Shown in pieces: positions 8,395 to 16,613 of a DNA stretch of 64,000 bases (position 1 is the stretch's first letter; each line of letters opens with the position of its first letter). This DNA comes from Rhizobium sp. R711. GTDB taxonomy: Bacteria; Pseudomonadota; Alphaproteobacteria; Rhizobiales; Rhizobiaceae. The notes beneath the pieces were generated by a model that saw only the letters and a program-made list of their open reading frames with translations, was not told the DNA's origin and did not search any database. Made by a program: the position numbers and the translations under genes. The stretch lies in the NCBI RefSeq assembly GCF_002211365.1, contig NZ_LOKZ01000002.1, positions 62,001 through 126,000 on the forward strand, read 5' to 3'.

Positions 8395-9615
8395 TTGGTG
8401 TCGGGCTCGAACACGGAGCAGGCGGCTGCGGCAAACCGGGCCATGATCCTGTCCGCGATCCATCGTGGCGGGCCGATTTCACGCACGGAACTGGCCGAGC
8501 AATCGAGGCTGACCAAACAGGCGGTGACGCGGATCGTCGATCGCCTTCTCGATGAAGGCCTGATCATGGAGGCCCGGCGTCGACATGGGCTGAGGGGGCA
8601 GCCGGCCATTGAACTGGAGATCGATCCGGACGGCGTTTTTTCGATCGGCGCAAACATTGATCGCGACCATCTGACGATCGTTGCCGTCGACGCCGTCGGC
8701 ACTGTGCGCGGACGCATCCATCATGAGCGCCGCTTTCTGCTGCCTGACGACTTCGTGGCGCTGATGAGCGAGGCGATATCGTCCTTTCGCCGTCGCAAGA
8801 TCATTCGAGAAAGCCGGCTCGCCGGCATTGGTCTGGCCATCCCCGATTGGCTCGGCGAGGTGCCGGTGATCGGATTCCCCCCGGAATATCGGCGCTGGAA
8901 CGGTTATGACGTGCGCGGCGCCCTGGAGGCACTCTCCGATCATCCGGTCTTCATCGATAACGATGCGAACGCCGCAGCCCTTGGCGAGATCGAATACGGC
9001 CTAGGCACCGAAATTAACAGTTTCTTCTACATCCTGGCGAACGCCTGCCTCGGCGGCAGCCTGGTGATCGACGGCGTCCGGCACAAGGGGGCCAGTGGGC
9101 TCGGTGGGGAAATCGGCTGGCTGCCTGTTGTCTTCGACGAGGGACCTTATGCTGGCACCACCCAACCTCTGGGCGAGATGTTTTCGCTGTTCATTCTCCT
9201 GGACTATCTGCAGCGAAACGGGATCAGGGCGACAATGCCGTCCGACCTCCTGGAACTTGACGCGGCCGGCCGCGATCTCGTCAGTGCCTGGTTGCGCAAG
9301 GTGAGCATCAAGATCGCGCAAGCTGTGGTCAACATAGGGATGATCGTCGACCCTGAGGGGGTACTGATCGGTGGTCGGTTTCCGGTTCGGCTGATCGACG
9401 AGCTTCTGCTTCATGTGCACGAGGAGGTTGCCCGCCTCGGGGCACGGGCTCCATCGCTACACAGGGCGGCAGGATCCGAAGATGCCGCAGCACTCGGCGC
9501 GGCGGCCATTGCGCTCGCCCACAGGCTCGGCCTTCCCTCCGCCGAACCTGCCCAGCGGGTCCGAAACCCGCTCGGAGGACATCCTGCTCAGGCGTCGGGC
9601 TTGGCGCTGCTCTAG
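8395..9615 (+). CDS. ROK family transcriptional regulator, probable local regulator of the mannoside operon
   Basis: The N-terminus carries a winged helix-turn-helix (NRAMILSAIHRGGPISRTELAEQSRLTKQAVTRIVD split over about residues 12-45 of the encoded protein). A ROK sugar-kinase-like domain follows, with VFIDNDANAAALGE. The Cys-rich zinc motif of true ROK kinases is missing where it would be expected (GASGLGGEIGWLPV), so this is a regulator without obvious kinase function. An ATG at 8386 abuts the GGGAG site, so translation more likely starts at TTG 8395 or GTG 8398, which have workable spacing. It follows the mannosidase on the same strand by about 100 bases. The likely effector is an imported sugar or its hydrolysis product. 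Confidence 0.88.
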   Translation: MVSGSNTEQAAAANRAMILSAIHRGGPISRTELAEQSRLTKQAVTRIVDRLLDEGLIMEARRRHGLRGQPAIELEIDPDGVFSIGANIDRDHLTIVAVDAVGTVRGRIHHERRFLLPDDFVALMSEAISSFRRRKIIRESRLAGIGLAIPDWLGEVPVIGFPPEYRRWNGYDVRGALEALSDHPVFIDNDANAAALGEIEYGLGTEINSFFYILANACLGGSLVIDGVRHKGASGLGGEIGWLPVVFDEGPYAGTTQPLGEMFSLFILLDYLQRNGIRATMPSDLLELDAAGRDLVSAWLRKVSIKIAQAVVNIGMIVDPEGVLIGGRFPVRLIDELLLHVHEEVARLGARAPSLHRAAGSEDAAALGAAAIALAHRLGLPSAEPAQRVRNPLGGHPAQASGLALL

Positions 9616-9637
9616 CGCCCAAAATCTGTCGTCGCGG

Positions 9638-10711
9638 CTATGCTCGCGAGTCCGGTAGCGCCATCGCGTCCAAGGGGCGCAAGGCCGCACCGATCGCAAC
9701 ACCTGCAAAGGGAAACGTGGCGCGTCTGATCTGTTGGATCCAGGGCGCAATCACCAGGTCTCTGATCTTGTCGTTGCGTTCCTGCAACATGCGCGCGACC
9801 ACCGCATCCAAGACGTCGCCCGGCAGCGAGCCGCCGATAAGGATCGCACCCGGTGCTATGAAGCCTGAAATGGCGAGCACCGCCTCGTGCAGATGCCGGG
9901 CAGCGGTCGCAACCCAGCGGCCCTTATCGGCTGAGCAAGCGTCCAGAGATGGCAGTGTTGCAACATCGTTCAGGCTGGCTCCATCAATACCCGAGCGCAT
10001 GTCGCCGATTTGACCGGCGCGCCCATGGACGCCCCGGAAGACCCTGCCGCCGATCAGGAGACCTGCGCGAACCGAGCAGTCGGTGATGATCATGACCATC
10101 CCGCCTTCCGGATTTCCGATACCCAGAGCATATTCGGCCTCGATTGCCGCCTCGGTGTCATCGAGGAAGAAAAGCGCTTCGCCCGTACCGGCCAAAGCGG
10201 CTTCCATCTGCTCGGCGGTGATGAAGGCGTCAGGCGATGTTGCGATACCGCACCCGACAAGCTGATCGGGTCCGGCCGTTTTACGAAGATCGGCGAACGC
10301 GGCGACGACCTCGTCGGGCGTGATGACGGTCTTTTGACGAACGACCCTGCCCGCGAAGTCCATCAAGACGATTTCACCGTCACGCTTGTTAATCCGGGCG
10401 CCGAGCGAATAGCGAGCTTCGCCCCGCAATGAGAATTCGGCGGCAGTATAATGTGCCGTGGTGGTGCGCTTGCTTTCGGCAACGAGCCCGGCCAGAGCGA
10501 GCCGGCGGACGATCCCGGTAATGGCCGGTTCGGTCAGTCCAAGCTCCCTGGAAAGCTCCTGGCGTGTCAGTGCGCCGCGGCGCCGAAGCAGCTTGAGGGT
10601 GGTGCGTGAATTGTGTTCGGCAATGTCGACCGGACTGATGCCGGGACGACCATCATGTCCAGGCGGCTGCCGGGCTACGCCGGATATCGAATGGCGTCGA
10701 AGTGTTTTCAA
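9638..10711 (-). CDS. ROK family transcriptional regulator, divergent and degenerate
   Basis: The 357-residue protein has an N-terminal HTH (NSRTTLKLLRRRGALTRQELS, HTH near residues 35-75) and a ROK domain. The usual catalytic Asp-containing VDNDAN segment is replaced by FLDDTEAAIEAEYALG, and the cysteine cluster of the zinc motif is absent. It should therefore bind a ligand at most, and not phosphorylate sugars. It is convergent with the other ROK gene, whose stop is only 22 bases away, so two ROK regulators face each other. It may regulate the mannoside operon or an unlinked target. Its start is divergent from the AcoR-like regulator across a 281-base gap. Confidence 0.85.
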   Translation of the reverse strand: MKTLRRHSISGVARQPPGHDGRPGISPVDIAEHNSRTTLKLLRRRGALTRQELSRELGLTEPAITGIVRRLALAGLVAESKRTTTAHYTAAEFSLRGEARYSLGARINKRDGEIVLMDFAGRVVRQKTVITPDEVVAAFADLRKTAGPDQLVGCGIATSPDAFITAEQMEAALAGTGEALFFLDDTEAAIEAEYALGIGNPEGGMVMIITDCSVRAGLLIGGRVFRGVHGRAGQIGDMRSGIDGASLNDVATLPSLDACSADKGRWVATAARHLHEAVLAISGFIAPGAILIGGSLPGDVLDAVVARMLQERNDKIRDLVIAPWIQQIRRATFPFAGVAIGAALRPLDAMALPDSRA

Positions 10712-10867
10712 GCAAGCGATATCCCGTATGCTGTGGCCCGCGGCGGCGATAGATTACGCGAACCGATATGCTATTGCGCAATTTTCCTGCTGCAGCAAGG
10801 CGCTGATACGGGTTGATCGGAACTCGACGTCGACGCCAGTCAGGCGGCTGCATCGGGTGTGGCCTGT

Positions 10868-10887
10868 CTGTCGCAATACTGCGACAG
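10868..10887. promoter_or_regulatory. Candidate operator, inverted repeat CTGTCGCA-N4-TGCGACAG
   Basis: A perfect 8-4-8 inverted repeat lies 105 bases upstream of the AcoR-like start. The same core, TGTCGCA-N4-TGCGACA, recurs at 11972-11989, 108 bases upstream of the aldehyde dehydrogenase. Paired sites at matched distances suggest a binding site of the regulator between them. Confidence 0.65.
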
Positions 10888-10992
10888 TTGGCGCCCTGCA
10901 ATCTTCGCCACCACTGCACGCGTCACCGAGCCCGGAATTGCCAAAGCGACGCCTTTGCGCCAAATTGATTGCAGAATTGGTTGGAGGAGCCA

Positions 10993-11952
10993 ATGCGTGA
11001 ATTCGCTGCGCATGCAGAGCATGTCTACACCTGTACCCAAAGGGATACTGCGGTCGCAAACTCATCCATCGTTGCCTCCTGGCGGCGGTGCATTGCGATG
11101 CACAGGCTTGCCCCGGAACAGATGCGCGCACCGCTTCGTGTTTCCGACCTGGAGTTGAAGACCGTCCGGGAAGCCTGCGGGACCCTCATTGCCGACGCAG
11201 CGGCCGAACTCGATCGCCTGTTTGCGACGGTGGGCAAGAGCGGTTGTTGCCTCATATTGACCGATCACAACGGCGTGGCACTCGAACGCCGCGGTCTTTC
11301 AGGCGAGGACAAGCATTTTCATGCGCTGGGCCTGTGGACCGGCTCCGTGTGGACCGAGGCAAGCATCGGCACCAACGGCATCGGGACGGCGATTGCCGAC
11401 GAGCGTTCGGTCACCATCCTGAGGGATCAGCATTTCTTCAGTTCGAATATCAGCCTCAGCTGTACCACGGCGCCGATCAGGGATCATCGCGGCCAACTGG
11501 CCGCCGCACTCGACATATCGACGTGCCGGGAAGACACGAACGAGGTGACGCTCGCAATCCTCGGCCAGATGGTCCGGGACGCAGCTTTGCGCATTGAAAT
11601 CAATCTTTTCAGAAGTGCCTTTGCTGGGGCTCGCTTCGTCATGGTCCCGGCTGCCAGCAATCCGGCCGCGGCACTGCTTGCAGTCGACCGGCATGATCTC
11701 GTCCTTGGTGCGACCCGTGCCGCACGCCTGGCCCTGCAGCTCGATGATCGGCGAATTTCGGCCGGGCTTCCAGCCACCGATGCCCTTCATGAAGAGAATA
11801 TTGGCGCGCACGAGGATCTGGTTGATGCAGAACGGGCAGCCCTTGTACGAGCCCTTTCCCGCTCAAGCGGAAATGTGTCGAAGGCTGCCATTGCGCTTGG
11901 AATGAGCAGGGCAACACTGCACAGGAAGATGAAGCGGCTCAATCTGCATTGA
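10993..11952 (+). CDS. AcoR-like transcriptional regulator lacking the AAA+ domain
   Basis: I use the ATG at 10993, preceded by TTGGAGGAG; the frame could begin at 10969. The 319-residue product has an AcoR-type N-terminus ([20 protein letters not shown]), a GAF-like sensory domain with [14 protein letters not shown] and [12 protein letters not shown], and a PAS-like remnant ([21 protein letters not shown]). The C-terminal Fis-type HTH is [20 protein letters not shown] near residues 285-305. The central sigma-54-activating AAA+ domain of full-length AcoR/AcxR proteins (GAFTGA and Walker motifs) is absent: PAS-like and HTH parts are joined directly. Inverted repeats flank the gene. It probably controls the downstream aldehyde dehydrogenase and itself, but as a repressor or conventional activator. 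Confidence 0.85.
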   Translation: MREFAAHAEHVYTCTQRDTAVANSSIVASWRRCIAMHRLAPEQMRAPLRVSDLELKTVREACGTLIADAAAELDRLFATVGKSGCCLILTDHNGVALERRGLSGEDKHFHALGLWTGSVWTEASIGTNGIGTAIADERSVTILRDQHFFSSNISLSCTTAPIRDHRGQLAAALDISTCREDTNEVTLAILGQMVRDAALRIEINLFRSAFAGARFVMVPAASNPAAALLAVDRHDLVLGATRAARLALQLDDRRISAGLPATDALHEENIGAHEDLVDAERAALVRALSRSSGNVSKAAIALGMSRATLHRKMKRLNLH

Positions 11953-11971
11953 TCTCTTCGGTGCACCGGGT

Positions 11972-11989
11972 TGTCGCAAGCGTGCGACA
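11972..11989. promoter_or_regulatory. Candidate operator, inverted repeat TGTCGCA-N4-TGCGACA
   Basis: A perfect 7-4-7 inverted repeat with the same arms as the site at 10868-10887. It lies between the AcoR-like gene and the aldehyde dehydrogenase gene, 108 bases before the latter's start. Confidence 0.65.
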
Positions 11990-12022
11990 CTGTGCACTGC
12001 GGTATCCCCGAGGGTAACTTCC

Positions 12023-12039
12023 TTGGCCAGCAAAACGCG
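12023..12039 (+). promoter_or_regulatory. Possible sigma-54 type promoter of the aldehyde dehydrogenase gene
   Basis: TTGGCCAG continues into a GG-N10-GC spacing (GG at 12025-12026, GC at 12037-12038), the invariant pattern of -24/-12 promoters. The match to TTGC at -12 is poor. It sits between the second operator-like repeat and the start codon, the arrangement expected for an AcoR-activated promoter, although the nearby regulator lacks AAA+. Confidence 0.35.
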
Positions 12040-12097
12040 CGCAGTCTCCTCTTACCGGTTCGCTTTCGAACCTGGACCTTTCAAGGAGGAGGATGAA

Positions 12098-13606
12098 ATG
12101 CTGCATCAAAAAATCGTCGAAACGCCGTTCAAGACCAGATACGGCAATTTTATCGGCGGAGAGTGGCGCGAGCCTATCGAGGGCCGCTACTTCGCCAACA
12201 TCACGCCGGTGACGGGAGGTAAACTGTGCGAGGTCGCCCGCTCCAGTGAACTGGACATCAATGCCGCGCTCGATGCCGCGCACGCCGCCAAAGGAATGTG
12301 GGGCAGGACGTCTCCCGCCGAGCGATCCAACATTTTGATGAAGATCGCTGAGCGCATGGAGGACAAGCTGGACCTTCTCGCGCAAGCCGAAACATGGGAC
12401 AACGGCAAGCCGATCCGCGAGACGATGGCTGCAGACATCCCTCTGGCAATCGACCATTTCCGCTACTTTGCCTCCTGCATTCGCGCGCAGGAAGGCTCGA
12501 TCGGCGAGATTGATCACGATACCGTGGCATATCACTTCCATGAGCCGCTCGGTGTCGTCGGCCAGATCATTCCCTGGAATTTCCCGATCCTGATGGCGGC
12601 CTGGAAGCTTGCCCCTGCATTGGCGGCCGGCAATTGCGTGGTGATCAAGCCGGCCGAGCAGACACCGGCATCACTTCTGGTCTGGGCTGAACTCATCGGT
12701 GATCTCTTGCCGCCTGGTGTGCTCAATATTGTCAACGGGTTCGGCCTGGAGGCTGGCAAACCGCTCGCGTCGAGCCCACGGATCGCCAAGATCGCCTTTA
12801 CCGGCGAGACGACGACCGGTCGCTTGATCATGCAGTATGCCAGCCAGAACCTCATTCCGGTGACGCTTGAACTCGGCGGCAAGTCGCCGAACATCTTCTT
12901 TGCCGACGTGATGGCCGAAGACGATGACTTTTTGGATAAAGCGCTGGAAGGCTTCGCCATGTTTGCGCTGAACCAGGGCGAGGTCTGCACCTGCCCGTCT
13001 CGCGCGCTCATCCAGGAGGAGATCTACGACCGCTTCATGGAAAGGGCTGTCAAGCGTGTCGAGGCCATCAAGCAGGACAATCCACTGGACCCGGAAACGA
13101 TGATCGGCGCCCAGGCCTCCAACGAACAGTTGGAGAAGATCCTCGCCTATCTCGACATCGGCAAGCAGGAAGGTGCTGAGGTTCTGGCAGGCGGGACACG
13201 CAACGATCTCGGCGGTGAACTCGCCAACGGCTACTATGTCAAGCCGACGATCTTCAAGGGGCACAACAAGATGCGCATCTTCCAGGAGGAGATCTTCGGG
13301 CCGGTAGTCTCCGTCACCACCTTCAAGGACGAGAAGGAGGCACTCGAAATCGCCAACGACACACTCTACGGTCTTGGCGCCGGTATCTGGAGCCGCGACG
13401 CCAACCGTTGCTACCGGTTCGGCCGAGATATCCAGGCCGGTCGCGTATGGACCAACTGCTACCATGCCTACCCCGCACATGCCGCCTTTGGCGGCTATAA
13501 GCAGTCGGGCATCGGTCGCGAGACCCACAAGATGATGCTCGACCACTATCAGCAGACGAAGAACATGCTCGTGAGCTACAGCCCAAAGGCCCTCGGCTTC
13601 TTCTGA
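12098..13606 (+). CDS. NAD-dependent aldehyde dehydrogenase (AcoD/ExaC type)
   Basis: The ATG at 12098 follows a strong AAGGAGGAGG site and yields 502 residues, the normal size for acetaldehyde dehydrogenase II. Recognisable parts are [12 protein letters not shown] near the start, the cofactor-binding [19 protein letters not shown], the [11 protein letters not shown] motif with the general-base Glu, and the catalytic Cys region [13 protein letters not shown] around residue 300. It oxidises short aldehydes such as acetaldehyde to acids with NAD. The next gene encodes a DUF779 protein, a constant companion of this ALDH subgroup. The upstream AcoR-like regulator and palindromes suggest induction by an alcohol, aldehyde or acetoin-like compound. 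Confidence 0.93.
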   Translation: MLHQKIVETPFKTRYGNFIGGEWREPIEGRYFANITPVTGGKLCEVARSSELDINAALDAAHAAKGMWGRTSPAERSNILMKIAERMEDKLDLLAQAETWDNGKPIRETMAADIPLAIDHFRYFASCIRAQEGSIGEIDHDTVAYHFHEPLGVVGQIIPWNFPILMAAWKLAPALAAGNCVVIKPAEQTPASLLVWAELIGDLLPPGVLNIVNGFGLEAGKPLASSPRIAKIAFTGETTTGRLIMQYASQNLIPVTLELGGKSPNIFFADVMAEDDDFLDKALEGFAMFALNQGEVCTCPSRALIQEEIYDRFMERAVKRVEAIKQDNPLDPETMIGAQASNEQLEKILAYLDIGKQEGAEVLAGGTRNDLGGELANGYYVKPTIFKGHNKMRIFQEEIFGPVVSVTTFKDEKEALEIANDTLYGLGAGIWSRDANRCYRFGRDIQAGRVWTNCYHAYPAHAAFGGYKQSGIGRETHKMMLDHYQQTKNMLVSYSPKALGFF

Positions 13607-13673
13607 AAACTGTGGCTTCAGCGCAATCGGCGGCCCGCTCAAAACGGGGCGGGCTGCTTCAGGAGGGATGGTG

Positions 13674-14030
13674 ATGGTGCCGATCGATGACAAGCAACGC
13701 GTGACTGCCACAGACAGTGCGATCGCGCTTATAGAGGAGATCCGCAAAGATCATCCGGACATCCTCTTTCACCAATCCGGCGGCTGCTGCGACGGTTCAT
13801 CGCCAATGTGCTATCCGGCCGACGATTTCATTGTCGGCGACCAGGACGTCAAGCTCGGCGAGATCGCCGGTGTCCCGGTCTATATCAGCGCAAGTCAATT
13901 CGAGGCCTGGAAGCATACACAGCTGATCATCGACGTGGTGCCGGGTCGCGGCGGCATGTTCTCGCTCGACAACGGCCGAGAAAAGCGCTTCCTGACCCGC
14001 TCCCGCATGCTTGGCCTCGAAGGCACCTGA
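13674..14030 (+). CDS. DUF779 family protein, aldehyde dehydrogenase partner
   Basis: The protein of about 118 residues has the family's conserved Cys and Gly features: FHQSGGCCDGSSPMCYP near residues 32-48, a VYIS strand, and a C-terminal GRGGMFSLDNGREKRFLTRS. DUF779 genes almost always follow AcoD/ExaC-type aldehyde dehydrogenases, but the function is not established. The three clustered cysteines could bind a metal or substrate. An ATG at 13668 directly abuts AGGAGGG, so the ATG at 13674 has better spacing. The gap to the dehydrogenase is 67 bases and contains a short GC-rich inverted repeat. Confidence 0.88.
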   Translation: MVPIDDKQRVTATDSAIALIEEIRKDHPDILFHQSGGCCDGSSPMCYPADDFIVGDQDVKLGEIAGVPVYISASQFEAWKHTQLIIDVVPGRGGMFSLDNGREKRFLTRSRMLGLEGT

Positions 14031-14243
14031 CGATGGGGCTGGGCGACCGTTCGTGGCCTGCAAAAGAGGTCGGGCACGAAAGCGAGCAAACCTTGAAATG
14101 CAGGTCGCACGACAAGGCGTAAGAAAGTTTGCGTGCCGCCTTGATATTCGGAGGCAACGATGCCATTTAGCGCTCATCACCCGTATCGATGGCCTGCAGA
14201 CATGTCCTTCGGATGTGTCGCGTTTGCTGTCCGGGGAAAGAAA

Positions 14244-14280
14244 AGGCGCTCCCCGAAAGGGTCGAGCGCCTTTTTCTCTT
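14244..14280. terminator. Rho-independent terminator (bidirectional)
   Basis: An 8-bp stem AGGCGCTC / GAGCGCCT (14244-14251 with 14264-14271) is followed by TTTTTCTCTTT on the plus strand. The minus strand also shows a T-rich tail. It lies 214 bases after the DUF779 stop and just upstream of the small membrane protein gene. Confidence 0.75.
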
Positions 14281-14338
14281 TGACATCTGCTGTTCCTCGC
14301 CCGAAACAGCCTATGAGTGGCACGAGGAGAAACTGCAG

Positions 14339-14485
14339 ATGAACGATAACGTCATTCAATTCCGACGTCGAAAACCCCCGCGGCCGCCTCGGCCAGGTCT
14401 TCGCAAGCTCGCGATTGCAATGGCGGTTCTTGCGTTGTTTGTTGCGGCATGGGCCTATTTCAGGTTCTTCAGCGCCCCGGTTTGA
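14339..14485 (+). CDS. Small single-pass membrane protein, unknown function
   Basis: The 48-residue product has a basic, proline-rich N-terminus (VIQFRRRKPPRPPRPG) and one hydrophobic helix (LAIAMAVLALFVAAWAYF) running to the C-terminus. The start at ATG 14339 is preceded by GAGGAGAAACTGCAG, a good ribosome binding site. By positive-inside charge the N-terminus should face the cytoplasm. It is an isolated gene after a terminator. Similar short proteins with an N-terminal VIQFRRR motif are familiar in rhizobial genomes, but I know of no assigned function. Confidence 0.7.
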   Translation: MNDNVIQFRRRKPPRPPRPGLRKLAIAMAVLALFVAAWAYFRFFSAPV

Positions 14486-14717
14486 GATCACTCTCAGGTC
14501 ACGCCCGCTTTGGCGCTGACGCGGCATGCCCGAGCGAGCGGCCCGATGTGCTAGCCACTGCGTTTGGGCAAAGCTCATCCATTCAGCCATTTCATAACAG
14601 ACAAACGGCGCTACTCTCTGAACGGAGTGGCGCGCACAACCCGTACACAGACTTGTATGGTTTCGCCGAATAAGGGTGGCATGAGAACCGCATGATATCG
14701 CGAAATGAGAGACCCCG

Positions 14718-15185
14718 ATGAAAATGCCGGAAATTGACACTGTCGACCGAAAGATTCTCAGACTGCTTCAAAGCGAGGGCGATCTCAGCCACGCCGCGTT
14801 GGCCGAAAGGGTCGGGGCATCGAGCGCGTCGTGCTGGCGACGCATCAAGGCGCTTGAGGCAGCCGGCATGCTTGGGCCGACCGTCCGGCTTGTTAGTCCC
14901 GAAGCGGTTGGCCGCGGCCTGACCGTGTTTTGCCAGGTTCGGATGAAAGCGCATGATCCGGTCGCAAGACGTGATTTCGAGCGCTTCGTGGAGAGTCACG
15001 AGGAGGTGCTCGAATGCTATTCGATGTCGGGAGATTGGGACTACCTGCTGCGGGTCGCTGTCTCCGATGTCCAGGATTATGAGCGGCTGCTTATGCAAGG
15101 GATCCTTACGCACCATGCGGTGGCGGCGTCCTCGTCGCATTTCGCCCTGAAGCGGGTAAAGTACTCGACGTCGGTCCCGGTTTAA
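14718..15185 (+). CDS. Lrp/AsnC family transcriptional regulator
   Basis: The 155-residue protein has the Lrp layout. An N-terminal HTH (DTVDRKILRLLQSEGDLSHA, then AERVGASSASCWRRIKALEA) occupies residues 6-50. An RAM ligand-binding domain follows, with FERFVESHEEVLECYSMSGDWDYLLRVAVSD split across residues 93-125. Lrp-type proteins bind amino acids and act as octamers on promoters. Its neighbours (a small membrane protein and a glycine-rich protein) give no target, so it may act elsewhere or on itself. Confidence 0.9.
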   Translation: MKMPEIDTVDRKILRLLQSEGDLSHAALAERVGASSASCWRRIKALEAAGMLGPTVRLVSPEAVGRGLTVFCQVRMKAHDPVARRDFERFVESHEEVLECYSMSGDWDYLLRVAVSDVQDYERLLMQGILTHHAVAASSSHFALKRVKYSTSVPV

Positions 15186-15243
15186 ACATGTGTTTCGCTA
15201 CGATGCCTCCTCATCAGCCATGTCTTTCTCGTGGAAATCCCTC

Positions 15244-15257
15244 GGACCTTGGTCCTA
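15244..15257 (+). promoter_or_regulatory. Shared motif GGACCTTGGTCCTA upstream of a glycine-rich protein gene
   Basis: The inverted repeat GGACC-TT-GGTCC is followed by TA. The core GACCTWGGTCCTA also occurs at 18145-18157 upstream of the second glycine-rich gene, about 190-220 bases before each start. It is a candidate binding site for the LuxR-type response regulator encoded between the two genes. Confidence 0.55.
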
Positions 15258-15474
15258 TCCTGGCCGGACAAACGTCCTGTGGTCATCGAGGAAAGGTCTG
15301 AAAGCAACGATTGCGAATTGACGGTTCGGCTGACCCGTGAGCACATTTAGGATCTTGCATGGTGGATATTTGTGGTGCCGCACAGGTTCCTTCCTGCGTA
15401 TGGAGCGATGGCTGAATTGGGCGATGAGCATCGCCCGGGCCGCAAGCCGGAAGGAACCGTGGGGATCCAGGGGA

Positions 15475-15966
15475 ATGACGATGTTCTCACATCGAAAGAT
15501 TGCTACAGGCCTGTGCTGCGTGTCGATCAGTCTGTCGCTCGTGGCAATGCCGTGCAAGATCGTGGTGTCTGGTGCGTCGCTCACGCTCAGCCTCCAGACC
15601 GCAGAAGCCGCCAAGGGCGGCAATGGTGGTGGTGGCAATGGCGGAGGCGGAGGCGGAGGCAATAGTGGCGGTAACAGCGGCAACAGCAATGGTGGGGGCA
15701 ACGGTGGCGGCAACGGCAACGGTGGTGGAACCGGCGGGGGCAACGGCAATAGCAATGGCAACTCCAGCAGCGGTTCTGCGACAAAAGGCTCGGCGGCTGA
15801 TGCCGACGATACTGCTGGCTCAGTGATGGAAGTTCGTCACCGTGACGGCATGAGCGAACTCATCCGGAACGGCCGCTATATCATGAGAGACGCAAGGGGG
15901 CGCACAATTGTCAACCGGCGCGCGACCTCGGCGGATGAAACGCGCCTGGAATCCTTCACTCATTGA
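15475..15966 (+). CDS. Glycine/asparagine-rich secreted protein
   Basis: The ATG at 15475 follows a purine-rich GGGGATCCAGGGGA segment; an in-frame start at 15337 gives a poorer leader. The 163-residue product has an N-terminal hydrophobic stretch (TGLCCVSISLSLVAMPCKIVV) with a probable cleavage site at AEAA. The mature part begins KGGNGG, runs through about 55 residues of Gly/Asn/Ser repeats and ends in a charged domain (VRHRDGMSELIRNGRYIMRD). The composition suggests a flexible surface or matrix protein. It is convergent with the response regulator gene, overlapping its end by 7 bases. A second KGGNG protein lies on the other side of the two-component pair. Confidence 0.75.
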   Translation: MTMFSHRKIATGLCCVSISLSLVAMPCKIVVSGASLTLSLQTAEAAKGGNGGGGNGGGGGGGNSGGNSGNSNGGGNGGGNGNGGGTGGGNGNSNGNSSSGSATKGSAADADDTAGSVMEVRHRDGMSELIRNGRYIMRDARGRTIVNRRATSADETRLESFTH

Positions 15967-16613
15967 TCGTCGCGCCCGTCGATGGCGTCGCGCAGCGCCA
16001 TCGCCGCCTCCGTTCGGTTGGCGACGCCAAGCTTGGCCATGATCTGCGTCATATGATGTTTGATGGTCTTTTCGTGAAGATCGAGCTTTCTTGCGACATG
16101 CTTGTTGCTCAAGCCGGACGCGACAAACTGTAGGACCTGTTGTTCGCGCGGGGTCAGGGCGGCGATAGCGGAAGGTCGCCTGGCTTCGGGCAAGGCGCGA
16201 CTGGAAAGCAGCCGTGCCGACAGCGCCGGGGCGACATAGCTTTCGCCGGCGGCCACGCTACGGATGATGTCCGCAAGTGCCCTGGAGCCGACACCCTTCA
16301 ACACGTAGCCTTTCGCGCCGCTGTTTAACGCAGCCGTAACGTCGTCGCTGGACTCCGAAACCGTGAGCATGACAATCTTTTGCGACGGTACGGTTTCGAG
16401 GATCGGGGCGATCGCGTTCAAGCCGCCGCCGGGCATGGAAATGTCCATCAGCAGGATATCGGGCTGCAGGTCCTCGGCCACCTTGATGGCATCGTCCTTC
16501 GTGCTTCCTTCAGCGACAATCTGAAATCCGTCGATCTCCGAAAGGCTTCGTGTTACCCCCTCCCTGAACAAGGGGTGGTCATCAATCACTGCGACGCGAA
16601 TTGCGGATGTCAT
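15960..16613 (-). CDS. LuxR/NarL family response regulator
   Basis: The 217-residue protein has an N-terminal receiver domain with the acidic pair in VIDDHP, the phospho-acceptor Asp57 in PDILLMDISMPGG, and the conserved Thr/Lys region (MLTVSESSD, GYVLKG). A LuxR-type HTH near residues 150-205 contains LTPREQQVLQFVASGLSNKH and LDLHEKTIKHH. The start overlaps the stop of the histidine kinase by 4 bases, so the two are co-translated as a pair. Likely targets are the glycine-rich genes on either side, which share an inverted-repeat motif; this is inference. Confidence 0.93.
   Translation of the reverse strand: MTSAIRVAVIDDHPLFREGVTRSLSEIDGFQIVAEGSTKDDAIKVAEDLQPDILLMDISMPGGGLNAIAPILETVPSQKIVMLTVSESSDDVTAALNSGAKGYVLKGVGSRALADIIRSVAAGESYVAPALSARLLSSRALPEARRPSAIAALTPREQQVLQFVASGLSNKHVARKLDLHEKTIKHHMTQIMAKLGVANRTEAAMALRDAIDGRDDQ

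Noticed and set aside
15598..15790. Dense GGC/AAC repeats that could be read as a repeat array or CRISPR
   Set aside because: The repetition is codon-level coding for Gly/Asn/Ser in a secreted protein, with no constant-length repeats or spacers.
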